This document shows, in pieces, positions 23,501 through 35,195 of a stretch of 64,000 bases of DNA (position 1 is the stretch's first letter; each line of letters begins with the position of its first letter). This stretch comes from Porodaedalea pini. Lineage: Eukaryota > Basidiomycota > Agaricomycetes > Hymenochaetales > Hymenochaetaceae. Made by a program: the position numbers and the translations under genes. A model generated the notes under the pieces. It was not told the DNA's origin and did not search any database. It worked only from the letters and a program-made list of their open reading frames with translations. The DNA lies in contig NBAY01000020.1 in NCBI GenBank assembly GCA_002794775.1, positions 124,001 through 188,000 of the forward strand, read 5' to 3'.

Positions 23501-25949
23501 GTCATCCGTCATCCTTGTCTTCGAAAAAGACGGGATTGGCTCTCACCAAAGTTGTGTATTCACGGACTTGCGCGAGCTTCGATTCGCGCGGTAAGGCGCC
23601 GCTCAGCTAGGTGCTACGGCACGATTGATCAGGGCCTGCTATGGATAGCACAAATCTACCAGCGAACCCAGATTCAGAGGTATATTAGCTTTGTTTATTT
23701 GAAATACATCGACCTGCTTGCTGACTATGTATATAGAAACTTGCTCCCGAGTCGAGACGGCGCGGAGTAATAGTAGTACTAGTACTTGCCGTAAGCGCTC
23801 AAGCTCAAAGCTCGAAGGAGTGCTGGGGACCTACGATGAATCCTATTTCGAGCCGAGTTCGAAAGAGCGTTAGTACTTCAATAGAGACGAAAGCTAAAAG
23901 AAGCTTTCAAGTTCTTGATATAGAATTTTTTTTTTTTTTTTTTTTTTTTCATTCGAGCTGGTCCCGCGCTTTTCTTACTCTATCATTAATATCAATTCCC
24001 TTGGAATTGGATAGGGGAGAAACGACGCGCACCTGCCCTTTCGGCTTGGAAACTTTAACTTTAAACAGAAGGGCGTCTAGATCTCTGGCTCGGAGTGGAA
24101 CACGGATGCGAAAGGTAACCGGGCCGGAGTGTATCACGGTGGGTAAGGACAAGGACTAGTACTGGCGAAGCCGCGCAACTTGAACGGCTCGTCGGGAAGT
24201 AAGTAGGCCTTACTTGGAGCTTGGAGCTGGACGGATAGGGGAGGGGGTGGAGGGAGGGGGGAACCCTGAGCACAACTCTAACATTAACATTGTATGTATG
24301 TGCGTATGGCGTATGACAGAGGGTCTGGCAAGCTGTTTATTTGGAACTCTAAAAGGGAAGGATTAATATTAATATTGAACGTCGATGTTGCTGAAACCGC
24401 TGAGCTTGGGCGCCTGGGCGCTAAAACTCGCGGGTACTAGTCACTATTAATATTGGCAGCTGCGAACAGCGCAAAAGCTCCCCCACTCGCTCCTTCATGA
24501 TATTGAAATTAGATTGAGTTGCGACTAGCGGCTACCGATTCGTTCGTTCGAGACGCATGTCAACGCAGTTATATACGTACATTCAACACGTACTTGTACG
24601 CAATGAACGCTAACCTTGCCTTTCGACTCGCGATATCCGAGTTGCTGTACGCCTTGCCTCAGAGTCAACAAGCTCTGCGCCCGAGCGCTTAAGATCGTTG
24701 CAGCTTTGGCAATCCCTATACTTGGGATTCTCAAGAAGACTTCAAATGGATATAGATAAGCGTATTACGGTAAATGATTCAACTTAGGCGCGACGTCACG
24801 ATCGACTATTAATATTGGTACTTGCGAATAGCGCAGAGTTACCACAGTCGTTCAGCATTCATATCGGATCGAGTTGCATCCTACCAAACACCGACTACCA
24901 AGCCGATTTGGCAGGCGTCGAGTCGAGCGTTCGATCTATATGTGATATAACGTTAGAGTTGCGCACCCAATAACCGTGCCATCGTTCCTGAACCATACAT
25001 ATGCATTACTGATAATATAAATATCATGCGCTCTTCTTTCCTTCCCTCCTCTTCCTCTTCCCCTCCCAGGGCTCTAGACCTTATCTTCTCAAGGCTTATC
25101 TTCCTAGGGTTATCTATAGACTATACCCTCCTCTCCTCTCGCCTTAAGCTTCTCCCATCCGTCTATGTCTTCGACATCTCCCCCCCAAATGAACTTCGAA
25201 CTTCGAACTCCGAACCCCGAACTCCGAACAGCGCACCTCCAAAGCCTCTCCACTCCCCACGCGCTCCAGGCGCTCCGTGCCTCGATCTCCCGTATATATA
25301 TATGTATGTATGTGCATGAAGAAGCGATACATACTATAAATATTGTGAGAGGCCGAGACGTCAGCCGGACCCTGGACCTTGGACCTTGGTCCTCCATCAA
25401 CTTTGTTTTCTTCTTCTTGCTCTTTCTTCTCAGGAGAAGAGAAGTGGATGCGGGGATGAGGCGTCGGCAACTCAACTAACCGCCTTTCCCTTGAGCCTTA
25501 GTCAGGAACTGACAGCACTAGTGAGGAGGACCGTCATCCGACAAGATTTAGAATTTGGGAAGGGTGGAGGGCCAAGCTTAAGGATCGAGAGTACGAGAGG
25601 GGAAATATCAATGACGCAGATTCGTTACATATGGTGTCCCGGCATCTCACTGGAAACCGCTTCCAGAATCTAAAACCAAAAGGCATAGCAAGACCAGAAG
25701 ATAAGATGCAAGGACGAGTTAAATCGTAAGCCCTCTCACCTATGTATTCCCACGTCTTTATCGTAATCACACCCCAGAGCTGGAAAGCACGGTAGCTGGG
25801 GGCAAGATAAGCTGCTCTGGACGCGAGGTTCGCTAATATCATTTTGTTTCAAGGTATCCCATATTTGTGAGCGATAGATTGAGCCAAGGATATTAATATT
25901 GACGTAGCCGATGGGCAGAACCCTGTGAAAGCAAACTAAGGATGAGTCA
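20506..25949. other. Gene-poor region with dense AT palindromes
   Basis: No coding exon is recognised in 5.4 kb. The strand bias reverses relative to the region before it, with purine-rich runs near 21270-21390. AATATTAATATT-type palindromes are densest here, for example at 20698-20713, 21228-21254, 21607-21624, 22977-23004 and 24362-24377. ACTAGT-type palindromes occur at 22405-22416, 22811-22824 and near 23775. A T run of about 25 lies at 23926-23950. Beyond about 25020 the sequence is less repetitive, but still no gene was identified. Confidence 0.55.
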
Positions 25950-26574
25950 AATTAGCGTTTCGGTGTACCCAAATTGAGTACGAGTGCTGGCGGCAAGCCG
26001 CTGTGCGACTTGTTTCTTGCAGTGGCATCACAAGGTCAAGCACGCTACGACGTGCAAGATGCCTCTTCGTTTCTTTTTTCGGAAAGTATACTATGAACAA
26101 CTAAGGTGCGCACCTAGAGAAGTGGGGAAGGGTTAGTCAGCTGGTAACTTTTGCGTCTATACCATACCAATCTGTGTACCGGGTAGATCGTATCATGATC
26201 CACAAATCAGTATCGCTCAGAATCAGATACCGTCAAGTCTCTTCTGAATCTTCATAAGCGCCGGTTGCTAACCAAGGACGGACAGACAGCAGGTAGGATA
26301 TCTCTACAATTCGGCAAGTGTATTACTAGACTCGTCGGCTTGTGAGCAGCCAACTCAGCCTGAGATGTGACCATTCAAGCAAACAAAGATATGCCACAGT
26401 AAGTATTCCATCTCGAGCTTCCTTGTATACGAGAAGGATGAGCGATTCCCCGAAGGTATATATGTCTGCAGAAAGGTTTAGCTCGCGGCCACCACTGACG
26501 AGCCCACGGAGAAATCGCGTATCACGTGACCGTTCACCTCATGCGAACGCGGGCACGTTAGCAGCTCGACTTCG

Positions 26575-28097
26575 TTGACCACCACCGTTTACTCTTGCGC
26601 ACTTTTCGATCTTTTTGCGCTTCTCGTATCCTCATGCTGGACGTCTCCGATGAATCTACTTTACCTGGTGCCTTCAGACGGACTGGTTCGTCTGGCTCTT
26701 TGCCTAAGACTTCTGGTCACTCGCCCGAAGGACACTCTGTACGCCAGAACGAGATATGGAAGTAATACGTTTTCCTTAGAAAAGGATACTCAGATCTAGA
26801 GTGAATATGTGAAATACGCGTAGGAAGCGGAGAGATGGATACTTGGACCCATGCCGAAGGAAGAATTCTTGGACAAGCTTGAGTTTCTTGCCGGTCGTCG
26901 CAGAATGCCCAGCCATAAACATGCATTCGATGCGGTACCTGATAACCCGTCTTCTCATCCCGATATATGCAACCCACTCGTGCGCATTCTTTCTTTTCGT
27001 TTTCGTTTTCGTGAGAAGTAGGAAGACGAAATGCAGAAGAGGTGTATTCTGATTGACTGGGAGCTATCGACGGTGGTTGATGGGAAGAGAAAGGCGCGAG
27101 ATTATTTCCGATCTGTAAGTCGATTCTGCTTGTGCCGTTTTAGATATGTTTGGATGAACGGCTAAGTGTCGCCTTTAGGGAACGTGGGCATGCATGTCAG
27201 CAGCAGCTTTATCGGGCGTGTCTGACTTCCAGCATACGATGGCAGACGACATGGAGTCAGTGCTATATATTTGTCATATATTGCTCCGTCCGCTAGCTAC
27301 CCCATAACAGTCGATAATGCTGAAGACCTTGGCCGCTGGATACATCATTTTTTTCGACTATTCCACAATATTCCAAGGTCGTATCGAAGGGGACTCCAAA
27401 GCGTAGTTACGTGATCACAAGAAGATTCACTGAGGAATTTCCGGTTCACGAACAAATCGGTTCAAACATGGTTCCGCACCGCCTATGACCACCTCTGGAC
27501 TAGCACGCAGGTATATGTCAAACCACGATGGGTGCCGGAAAATGTTCGCGAACTCTTTAGGGAGATTCGTAAAAGTGGACTTCCTGGTGGTGACAGGGTG
27601 GAACACAAGGTCGATTGGCTCTTTTGAGGAGATGCTCCCGGATATTTACCCGAGACGTTCCCCTTGCAGCCGAACGGGCTCGCATCCACTAGCTGTGAAC
27701 GTTGCCGGAACCGTAATACCATCACGCGGTATTTGAAAGGACGTTCACCGAAGCCAACGAAGATCAAGCCGTAGCGACTGGCAGTGCGCCGTTTGAGGAA
27801 GATCGACGGGAGAGTAAACGACAACGGATTGCTATAAAGAGGGACAAACCGCCCTGACTGGCGTAGGAATGAGTAGACAGAATCAGAATAACGCGTGTTT
27901 CCGGGAGGAACAGCTCACGCAAGCAGGGCATGTGGCAAAAACACCTAGCCGTGCGACTAGCGATAAATCAAGACTGCAGAGCCCGAAGAGCGGAGGATGT
28001 GCAACGGGGAAGAATTGCGCAGGCAAACAAAGCAAGAGGCAGAGTATGCGCCTGGCCGCCAAGTCCAACTCATCTAGCATGAAGCTTGGATTATGAG
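26575..28097 (+). pseudogene. FunK1-type fungal kinase, broken (left-arm copy)
   Basis: This copy matches the minus-strand kinase in the right arm. It carries the FunK1-type catalytic segments GTWACMSAAALSGVSDF and TMADDMESV, and a basic C-terminal tail ending in KSGGCATGKNCAG...MRLAAKS. FunK1 proteins are fungal-specific kinase-like proteins expanded in mushroom-forming fungi. An extra base near 27046 (AGGTGTATTC against AGGTTATTC in the other copy) breaks the ILIDWE segment, and several stops interrupt the frame elsewhere. The segment after GTW is in frame here although it is shifted in the right-arm copy. I judge it a pseudogene. Confidence 0.7.
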
Positions 28098-28390
28098 AGG
28101 CAACGGATGTGATGGAATAGAGGTGAGAGGATGACGCTGAGCACGCTGCTGTTTTTTTTTTTTTTTTTTTGCATTTGCATTTGCATTCATTACAACTCAT
28201 GTTTTGTATATGTAGGTCATTCATAGCTATAATTGCATTATAACGAGCCATCACACCTGTCTGTGATAGGCCCATTGAGCACCATCCAAGGGTCCAAAGA
28301 AAACAACTTTCATCTCACACCCCTAACCTACTTTTTTTTCGTCGGCTCACGCAGCATTGTCACTTCATTCATACGTCTGTCCGCAATATT

Positions 28391-28530
28391 TCACCCGGCT
28401 GCAGTGAACCTCGCAAAATCCGGAGCGAATGTATGTATGTGTAGAGGGGTGGCCACGAGGGTCGACTCGAGGAGCGGCAGGCCCGGGTTGTTGGTGGAAG
28501 CAGACTCGGACGGCGCGATGTAGTTCAAAA
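28391..28530 (-). pseudogene. GNAT acetyltransferase C-terminal fragment (left arm)
   Basis: On the minus strand the sequence reads NPGLPLLESTLVATPLHI, matching the right-arm fragment GLPLLLESTLVATPLYIRFG. The pattern (G-P-LES---A--LY--FGF) is that of the last strand and helix of GNAT N-acetyltransferases. One leucine is missing relative to the other copy and the following FGF motif is lost. It is a relic. Confidence 0.5.
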
Positions 28531-28640
28531 AGGAGGGTAGTACCGCGGATGCGCGGAATGCACGTAGACGAGCTCGCTTTCGTTCCATTCGTTTCATGTA
28601 CTAGTCAGAATCAAGCAAACACGAGATAAAATATACATTT

Positions 28641-31600
28641 ATTGGACACGAGGCCTGATGAATAAACAGACATTGCCTGTATGTACGTACAGCGTGGCAT
28701 ACAGTCTGCCGTTCAGCACTCCTCTTTCCGGGTTATTCGCGATCTTGATAACTTGCTTTACTTAGATCGTAGAGCACTGGCAGGACACTGGACACTGGCA
28801 AGGCACTATGCAGTGCCTCAATCGAAGACATCCATTTTTGAGGAGTTTGTTTTGCTTTCGGTCGTCTGGTCCTCGGACAACGGAGCGGAGTAAACACGGT
28901 GGACACGTCTTCCCCCTCTTAATTAACGCAATTACTTGTGCATAAACCACCGAGATCCAATCGACTCATACTCATGATCAGCCAGTCAAGTGTGGAAGGC
29001 ATAAAGGTCCGAGGCCGGGTCGTGTCAAAGCGCATATGGGATACTTCCTCCGCATCAGCACTTAGCCACCACACATTCGCGAGCTTCTAGGAGGATTCAG
29101 GAGGAAAGCACGGATTCGGATTCGATTTCCCCGAAATTAGATAGCCTTGGGAGCCGGTGCGGAACACAATGCATATGTTTATCGAAAGCGTGAGGCATAC
29201 TAGTAGTGTGAAAGGTGTCGGTCGTTTTATGCCTATTAGCTTGCTTCGATCCGGTACATATGTACGTGCACTTACTAGGCAGGCCGCCGGTCGCTGTCCA
29301 GACTAAACAATCTCTAGTGGCATCCAATGTTTTATGTCAAAGAAAACGAGGCAAATCGGGGTGGCCCAAACTGAGGTCTCGAAGTGTCGATTCTTTCGGT
29401 CTCAATATCTGACTCACTATGTGAGTAAGACAATGAGTAAGAAAAGGAAAAGAAGCAGGTATGGTGAGTCAGAGGCCACCACGGAAGCTTTCTCACGTCC
29501 ATGCACCTCAATTCGTTTTGATTATCATTTATTCAGAGAACCTCGTGCAAGGCCAAAAGGCAATCTGTGCAAGCTCCCGGATCGCGGTCGGTCGATGGAT
29601 GCATCGATCCACGTTCCGATCCGGTCCGAGAGACGCTCAGGTTCGGACTGGCAAGATAGCAAATATAAGCGAGTGCATCGCGTGCTTGCTTTGGCGGGAG
29701 GGTATATGGCTGCTTTCATTTCGGTAGAAAACCACGAGTTTGAGAGAATGAGTCAAAGGCTTGAGGCTTGAGGCTTGAGGCCCTTGCGCTGATCATGAGG
29801 AACGCGGACCGGCCTTCGACTCCGCGAAAGATCTGAGGGCATGTGGATGGGCGGGGTGAAGATGGAGAACAGATGGAGACCTCCGCAGTCAGTAAAGGAC
29901 CAGGAACTAGGAGCCGTGAATCCCAGACTCGTCGCCAACGCGTAGGTAACCTTCAGCAAACCCGAGCGTAGGCGTACCTCTCGATACTTCTGATTACATT
30001 CGCAGTCATGCGAGGTCGCACATGTGGACAATACAGTTCAAGTCTGAATCCATTGAGCGAGACCAAGATCACATGGAAGCGCTGTAAGCCGCGCCCACAC
30101 CAGAGGACCATGGGGCAGGTGAACATCGCGCGCTGTGAAGTTGTCGGAGAAGTTCGTTTTGCACATAGTCAGCACTACGAACCACAAGCAATTCACTTCC
30201 CGCTTCTTTCTTCCGGCCCCGGAGTCAAAGTCTATCTGGAATCATAATCATTGCCAATTCAGACGGATGAGGGTAAAATACTCGGAGCTTCGCGCCAGAA
30301 TGGGTTCATTTGAATTGGCCACGCGTCCGTTCGTCGGGACGCACTAAAAAATTAGGACGTGATCATGTCTTCTAATCCCAGGCCTTCTTCCTGTCCCAAG
30401 CCTAGAAGTAAGAAAATACGGTGTGCTGTGCGAGAACATGTTGGTTGTGATTCGAAAGTCCGCGAGGCGAGGCCTGTTATTAGGTTTCAAGAGACTAGTC
30501 CATTAATCATTTGAGTTGGTCGCTTGATAAAAGACATTTGTAAGTACTTATTGAATGTATGGAACAATTGAGTGTGAGAGAGACGTACGCGCACCTCCGT
30601 GGATATCAAGTCTCCAGTCCTAGCCCTGAGTTACGAGGTGCCTCACAGTATCCCTAACCGAGTGCCGGGCTGCGGTCTCCAGAATTATAGAATGCATAGG
30701 GCGCGAAGAACGTGGGTTGTTCCAAGAAGTCAGAAAAGAGGTTTTGCACTGCTCGTTGCGTACAGCCATCTGGAGAAAACGAGGTTCCTTTGAGCTTTGA
30801 AAAACGGGAGTTGATCTTGCTTAGATATCGTGTAAAAGAATTGAGAACGCTCGCAGATCCTCCTAAGCCTCCGAAGTATCTTCATTTTCTCGTGGAAGCC
30901 GGGCATCTTCATCGAGATTCTATTGAAGTCAATGGCACCGTTTAGTCATAAAAATAGGCAAGACATTAGTGATGACTCACCGTCGGTCAGCAGGTGGGTG
31001 CGGAAGGGAATCGGATGCACAAAAAGCTTGAAGGAATAAGCGGGTGGAGAAGATTTCGAGATGTTGAGAAGGCGAGGTGCGGGACTTGGAAAAGACAACC
31101 TGAACTTGAACACACTTGGATTTTGATTCTGTCGGACCTTCCGCAACTCAGGAGTCGAAGCAGAATTTAGCGCACTCGCGCACTACAGTTTATCAGCCGC
31201 ATTGTCCAGATGACTGGTCAGGGACAGTGGAAGCATGTCGTGTACAATAATGCCTCCCAATCGGTGTCTTGCGGCGGTCTTATATCCGTCTCCGTCCTGC
31301 TAGCAAGCTAAGAGAGGATTGGACGATAAGAAAGCAAAAAGTGCGCGAAATTTGGAAGATACTGAATGATGTGCTGAGTATAAAATATTGATCATTAATA
31401 AAGGAGCTTGTGTGTTTCTGAAACGAGCATGAAAGAAAGAGATCGGACTCAGAGCCGTAAATGCTCCAGTGAGTCATCCATAGCTTATGTAATGAATATG
31501 GTTCGGTTTGCTTTCGCCAGTAAACAGAACAACCATCGACGTACAACAGCAGATAAATGCTTTTAGTACTATAGCAGAGTTCGCCCTGCACCGCATACGA

Positions 31601-32230
31601 TACAGCCGTAATTTTCACGCCCATATATGGTACGGTCCGTATCAATCGAGCACTACAGTACGTACGGCATCCAACTTCAGTGAGTATTTTCTATCGCTTT
31701 CATGGATGTTTTAAACATAACAAGGCTCACCTCAACAGTTAAAAGTTCTTCCTTGTAAGCTTCTTGGAGTGCCGTATTTCGTTGTATTGTCTGAGCGCGA
31801 TATGGTACCGCTCTGTGTTTTCAAGAGCAAGTACGGTACAGAACGGAACCGTATCCATATCGGGCACGGTGCAGAGCCGTAGCCTTTAGATTGTCTGGCA
31901 GTGCCAGACCGCAACGATCATGGTTAACAACGGAATTATCAAATCAACTCTTTCAAGCTTTGGCATTTCTGCCCGCATCAGCGCCGGGCGGTGCCTGGCA
32001 CCGGCTCTTTATCGCCGTCTGACTCGGTCGTGACAATAGCATGGCCGTGGACTAGTAGTACTCGTGGTGAAAGCATCCAAAATTTTCAATCTTTTTCAAA
32101 GGACTACGTGAACAACCGGCATTACTTCCACTATCTTCGAGTCTTTCGTCTAGAACTCAAGTATCGAAATGAACTCAAGACGTTATCTGATAATCTTATC
32201 TTCGGCAGCACTTCTTCGTCGAACCCTCCC
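28641..32230. other. Loop of the inverted repeat; no intact gene seen
   Basis: This 3.6-kb stretch lies between the inverted-repeat arms. It holds one copy of a dispersed direct repeat (about 29750-31570) and short open frames with no recognisable domain, including a 145-codon plus-strand frame at 29334-29771 rich in basic residues. Around 31800-31890 there are several GGTACGG/CCGTA-type words that resemble decayed transposon ends, but no boundaries could be fixed. Confidence 0.45.
29750..31570. repeat. Dispersed direct repeat, copy A
   Basis: Similar in order and orientation to 38980-40510. Shared words include GACTCACCGTCGGTCAGCAGGT (copy A near 30972, one difference in copy B near 39939), TTCTCGTGGAAGCCG (near 30887; CTCGTGGAAGCCG in copy B near 39856), GAAGACAACCTGAACTTGA-like sequence near 31091 and 40048, and CAGTGGAAG near 31226 and 40191. 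No coding function was recognised in either copy. It could be a decayed gene or transposon. Confidence 0.6.
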
Positions 32231-32869
32231 ATGACCAGCTACACACCAACGATCTCCAAAATCGTTTCTGCAGATCTGCCCGCGCTCGTGGAAGCCGAGC
32301 TGCTCTCTTTCGCGGGTACTGACGCGACGGACGCGCTCGCGCGGCAGCTGCACCCCTTTCGCGCCGACCTCGTGCGTGCCCGCATTCCAGCGCGGCGCTG
32401 GCCAGATTTTGCGCCGACAGTGCGGAGGCGAGAGAAGTCTTTAAGTGACGAGCAGGTGATGATGATGAAGGCTGAGGTTATCTTGAGCTCTGGGGATGAA
32501 GATGGACAGGAATTGCATCGGAATGTTGCTGTAGGAATGGCCTGGCTTGGGTTCCCCAAACTCGAGACCTCCATCGATGTTCCACAAAAAAGTCCAATAA
32601 GGATGGCGGCAAACTTAACCAAGGCGCATCTGTATCAAGCATTAGATAAATTGGAGACGATACTATGGCCAGACTCGAACGCGGAAGCGGACGGCACAGA
32701 CCACGCGTTCCTTCACGTTTTCAAAGCAGAGGTTGTCCGCTCGCGTAAAGAGGTGGAAAGAAAGGTGCTGAATGGCAGACCGTATGTTACTCTGTATGTA
32801 CATGCCTACAGGTATCTATCCGTTCGTCATGCATCTAATAAGTATATGTTCTATCCCGTGCTTGCTTGA
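32231..32869 (+). CDS. Hypothetical protein, function not recognised
   Basis: The open frame from the ATG at 32231 begins MTSYTPTISKIVSADLPALV and contains FRADLVRARIPARRWPDFAP and a helical acidic C-terminal part (KAHLYQALDKLETILWPDSN). Codon use and composition look coding up to about residue 183 (RKEVERKVLNGRP). A candidate GT donor (CCGTATGT) lies near 32782, and the residues beyond it look like intron. The frame is open further upstream to 31991, but that part has low-quality composition. The gene abuts the right inverted-repeat arm and may have lost its 3' exons to that rearrangement. I do not recognise the family. Confidence 0.5.
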   Translation: MTSYTPTISKIVSADLPALVEAELLSFAGTDATDALARQLHPFRADLVRARIPARRWPDFAPTVRRREKSLSDEQVMMMKAEVILSSGDEDGQELHRNVAVGMAWLGFPKLETSIDVPQKSPIRMAANLTKAHLYQALDKLETILWPDSNAEADGTDHAFLHVFKAEVVRSRKEVERKVLNGRPYVTLYVHAYRYLSVRHASNKYMFYPVLA

Positions 32870-32934
32870 TCCTGGTGCGTACATGAAATCAATGCCATGC
32901 AAGCGAACTCATCTACGTGCATCCCGCGCACCGC

Positions 32935-33161
32935 GGCGCTGGCGCCGGCGCTGCCCTCCTCTTGCACTGCATCGCGCTGTCCGAGTCCACCTCCGCACCT
33001 ACCAACAGCCCGGTCTGCCGCTCCTCCTGGAGTCGACCCTCGTGGCCACCCCTCTGTACATTCGCTTTGGTTTTCGCGAGGTGTACCGCAGCCGGGTGGA
33101 ATATGGCGGAGAGACATACGAGTGGCCTGTTTTGCTGCGGGAGCCGACGAGTAGGAGCTGA
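32935..33161 (+). pseudogene. GNAT acetyltransferase C-terminal fragment (right arm)
   Basis: The frame ends GLPLLLESTLVATPLYIRFG followed by FREVYRSRVEYGGETYEWPV and a stop. This is the acetyl-CoA-binding C-terminal end of a GNAT-family N-acetyltransferase. Just upstream, the expected sequence (ALLLHCIALSESTSAPTNSP) continues in a different frame, pointing to a frameshift near 33010. No N-terminal GNAT half is present nearby. It is a relic, better preserved than its left-arm partner. Confidence 0.55.
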
Positions 33162-33445
33162 AAGACTTGGGATGAGGGTATTTTGTTTTTGGACCTTTGG
33201 ATTGTACATATCGTAGACAACTGTCGTGATGCATTATATTGTAATTATAGGAGGTATACATACATTGTATTCAATCCAGATTATACACGTTTAAAACAAG
33301 CTATGCATACAATGCGTGCAGACTAGTTACATGGTACAGCTTTAAGGATTTATGAACAACAAATGCAAATGCAAAACCATGATTGCGCGCTCCCCAGCGT
33401 CCATTTTTCCTGTCCTCGCTCCCAAGGTCCCAAGTCTCCATGGCA

Positions 33446-35195
33446 TTACTTAATGCTAGACAAAGTAGCCTTTGCAACCAAGCGTGCACTTTGCCTCCCG
33501 CCTTGCTTGCATGCACCGTTCCTCCTCGTTGCACGTCCTCCGCTCTTCGGGTTCTGCGGTCTTGATTTCTTGCTAATCGTACCGCTAGGTCCTTCGTTGG
33601 CCAAAGGCACATTTTCCCCTGTGCCATGCTTGCGTGAACTGTTCCTCTTGGAGACACCCCCTCTACTGTTCTGACGCTGTCCACTCGCTGCCTCGCCAGT
33701 CACCGCGCTTTGTCCCTCATTTAGACTGGTCCGTTGTTGTTTGCTCTCTCGTTGATCTTCCTCGAGCGGCGAGCCGTCAGTCGCTACGGCCTGATCTTCG
33801 ATGGCTTCGGTCAACGTCCGTTTACTAATATCGCATGATGGTCTGGCGATCACGTCGCCATTTACACCTCGCAGATTCGAGCCCGTTCCTGCGCAAGAAG
33901 CGCGCGTTAGGTGAATATTCGGGGGTTTCTCCTTGTAAAAATCATCGGCCTCGTGTTCAACCCTGTCGCCACAAGGAAGTCCACTTTTACGGATATTGCT
34001 GAAAAGTTCACCGACAGTTTCCGGAACCCATTTTAGTGTGAGACATGTACGCGTGCTAGTCCAGAGAAACTCGTAAGGGGTAACAAACCAGTTTTGGATC
34101 TCGCTGTTCCCAAACACAACCTCCTTAGTGAATTCCCTTGGGTCCATTGTATAACCTCTTTTTCTATCTCCGCCTTGGGCGCGACCTTGCAATACCTCGG
34201 ACTGGTCGAAAAAAGATGTATCCAGAGACCGAGGTTTTTCACAACATCATGAGGCAGCCATCGGACGGAGCAGTATATGACAACACATAGCACTGACTCC
34301 ATGTCGTCTGCCATCGTCTGCCGGAAGTCAGACACGCCCAATATAGCTGTGCTGACATGTATGCCCACGTTCCCTAAAAGCGACACTTAGCCGTTCATCC
34401 AAACATCTAAAACGGCACAAGCAGAATCGACTTACAGATCGAAAATAATCTCGCGCCTTTCCCTTCCCATCAACCACCGTCGATAGCTCCCAGTCAATCA
34501 GAATAACCTCTTCTGCATTTCGTCTTCTTGCATCTCCACGAAAACGAAAAGAAAAGAAAAGAATACGCACGACTCGGAGTGGGTTGTATATATCGGGTTG
34601 AGAAGACGGGTTTATCAGGTACCGCATCGAATGCATGTTTATGGCTGGGCATTCTGCGATGACCGCAGAAACTTAAGCTGTCCAAGAATTCTTCCTTAGG
34701 CATGGGTCCAACTATCCACTTCTCCGCCTCCAAAGCGTACTTCACAAATTCACTCTGAGCATCCTTTTCTAAGAAAGACTCATTACTTCCATGTCTCGTT
34801 CTGACGCAGGGAGTGTCCTTCGGGCGAGGAGCCTTGTTGTGACGGGAAGTCTGAAGCAAAGAGCTAGATAAACCAGTCCGTCCGAGGGCGCCAGGTAAAT
34901 TAGCATCATCGGAGGTGTCCACCATGAGGATATAAAAGGTAAATAAGATTGAGAGATTGCTCAAGTGCGAGTAGATGGTGGTGGTCGAAGAAGGGAGTTG
35001 CGGTTTGTGAGCGTCTGTGCCTACTATGAGCATCTTTCGGATTGAATGCATTCTTTGTTCCACTAACCGTTCTGGCGACGGGTGTGTCCTTCGGGAGAGG
35101 AGCCTTGTTGTGACGGTGAGTCTTAGGCAGAGAGCCAGATGAACCAGTTCGCGGAGGGCACCGGGTAAGGAGGCGTCATCGGAGACGTCCAGCAT
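33446..35195 (-). pseudogene. FunK1-type fungal kinase (right-arm copy), frameshifted
   Basis: On the minus strand the recognisable FunK1 parts come in order. First is an N-terminal region with SEFVKYALEAEKWIVGPMP, then VILIDWELSTVVDGK (the DFG-equivalent IDWE segment). After an intron near 34390-34430 come GTWAYMSAQ and TMADDMESVLCVVIYCSVRW, then PYEFLWTSTRTC and a long Ser/Arg/Lys-rich tail. One base is missing between GTWAYMSAQ and ILGVSDF compared with the left-arm copy (CAGCACAGC against CAGCAGCAGC, near 34350), which shifts the frame inside the kinase core. The family is fungal-specific and expanded in multicellular basidiomycetes. A functional gene is unlikely unless the indel is a sequencing error. 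Confidence 0.65.

Larger units (their letters stand above)
25950..28640 (+). repeat. Left arm of a large diverged inverted repeat
   Basis: Read on the plus strand, this arm resembles the reverse complement of 32860-35855 along its length. Anchor matches include GGCGGCAAGCC (about 25989 and 35811), AAGCAGGTAGG-like words beside TATCTCTACAATT (about 26300 and 35515), TTCCTTGTATACGA (about 26421 and 35395) and a GCATTTGCATTTGCA word (about 28171 and 33361). Divergence looks substantial, with many small indels. The arm holds a broken FunK1 kinase (+) and a GNAT tail (-). The arms are separated by about 4.2 kb. Confidence 0.8.

Noticed and set aside
6300..25900. Centromere
   Set aside because: Gene-poor and AT-palindrome-rich, but without retrotransposon clusters or a large satellite; sequence alone gives no positive evidence.
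29334..29771. 145-codon frame starting MSKKTRQIGV as a gene
   Set aside because: No recognisable domain, mixed codon character and no similar sequence in the second copy region; not supported as coding.
31800..31890. Repeated GGTACGG/CCGTA words as a defined transposon
   Set aside because: No paired inverted ends or target duplication could be located.
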